Below are positions 40,760 to 40,885 of a DNA stretch of 40,885 nucleotides, piece by piece (within the stretch, counting starts at the first letter, position 1; the number at the start of each line of letters is the position of its first letter). Origin of the DNA: an uncultured Collinsella sp. (GTDB lineage Bacteria > Actinomycetota > Coriobacteriia > Coriobacteriales > Coriobacteriaceae); assembly GCA_900549085.1 (NCBI GenBank), contig URMO01000010.1:1-40885 (forward strand). Direction: 5' to 3'. The notes beneath the pieces are model-generated. The model worked only from the letters and a program-made list of their open reading frames with translations, had not been told where the DNA came from and made no database searches. The position numbers were made by a program, and so were the translations under genes.

Positions 40760-40885
40760 TGGGATGTGGTTTCCGCTTGCGGCCCCGTTGGGAAGCCACA
40801 TCCCACTTCGGCCGCAAATTCCGGGTCGCGCTTTCCGCCAGACCCCTCAACCGGAAACCACATCCCATTCCAAAGGCAAATTCCG
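40760..40885. repeat. GGAARCCACATCCCA repeats at the right edge
   Basis: Three copies of a 15-bp unit occur: inverted at 40760-40774, and direct at 40791-40805 and 40853-40867. The two direct copies are each followed by a GCAAATTCCG, making about 33-bp direct repeats (40791-40824 and 40853-40885). The stretch 40335-40885 otherwise holds the promoter region of sipW and no convincing gene. Confidence 0.6.

Noticed and set aside
40644..40868. 74-codon minus-strand open frame at the right edge
   Set aside because: It is built from the repeated CCACATCCCA units and the poly-G region, with no ribosome site or recognisable domain.

Overview
The window looks like a chromosomal segment of a high-GC, gut-type actinobacterium of the class Coriobacteriia, most likely Collinsella or a close relative. 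This is inferred from GC-rich codon use, the gene complement and the intergenic hairpins built on GTGACAAAGGGACTG. No rRNA, tRNA, CRISPR array, phage gene or transposase was seen.

Layout. (1) 1-882: N-terminal part of a membrane diguanylate cyclase. (2) 1025-7025, minus strand: a compact sortase-assembled pilus operon in the order large adhesin, SipA-like inactive signal peptidase, Spy0128-like pilin, class B sortase. The order recalls the streptococcal FCT pilus islands. The adhesin start region carries a run of 10 G and a run of 7 G that look like a phase switch. (3) 7075-11501: a LysR regulator divergent from an SDR dehydrogenase, an OFA-type MFS transporter and a Gfo/Idh/MocA oxidoreductase, probably one catabolic unit. 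(4) 11913-14060: tex. (5) 14281-19427: a carbohydrate operon (transaldolase-like aldolase, PTS EIIA, EIIB and an SgaT/UlaA-type EIIC) with a divergent DeoR regulator and a second, broken aldolase copy downstream. (6) 19472-22933: a Cof-type HAD phosphatase and an RlmKL-type fused 23S rRNA methyltransferase whose first catalytic half looks degenerate. (7) 23028-27776: a potassium module of Kup, a small membrane protein, a KdpD-like kinase cut by an in-frame stop, and KdpE. (8) 27936-31326: a nitroreductase and an LtaS-like phosphoglycerol transferase. (9) 31495-40324, minus strand: a second surface operon with a SipW-type signal peptidase, three SipW-cognate TasA/camelysin-like proteins, a 1826-residue beta-helix/InlB-repeat protein and a wall-anchor candidate with an LVATGD sorting signal.

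The most interesting part is the last operon. It reads as a self-contained extracellular fibre system: a dedicated Ser/His peptidase would mature three fibre subunits, a terminator after the first subunit would set stoichiometry, a giant adhesin-like protein would be exported, and a membrane- or sortase-tethered protein would attach the structure. Two different fibre technologies (sortase pilus and SipW/TasA-like fibre) lie within about 40 kb, both with long G:C homopolymers in or upstream of the operon.

A second theme is intergenic palindromes of about 30-210 bp (10400, 11670, 14075, 22937, 25400, 27900, 31353), several enclosing terminators and one fused to the 3' end of the broken aldolase gene.
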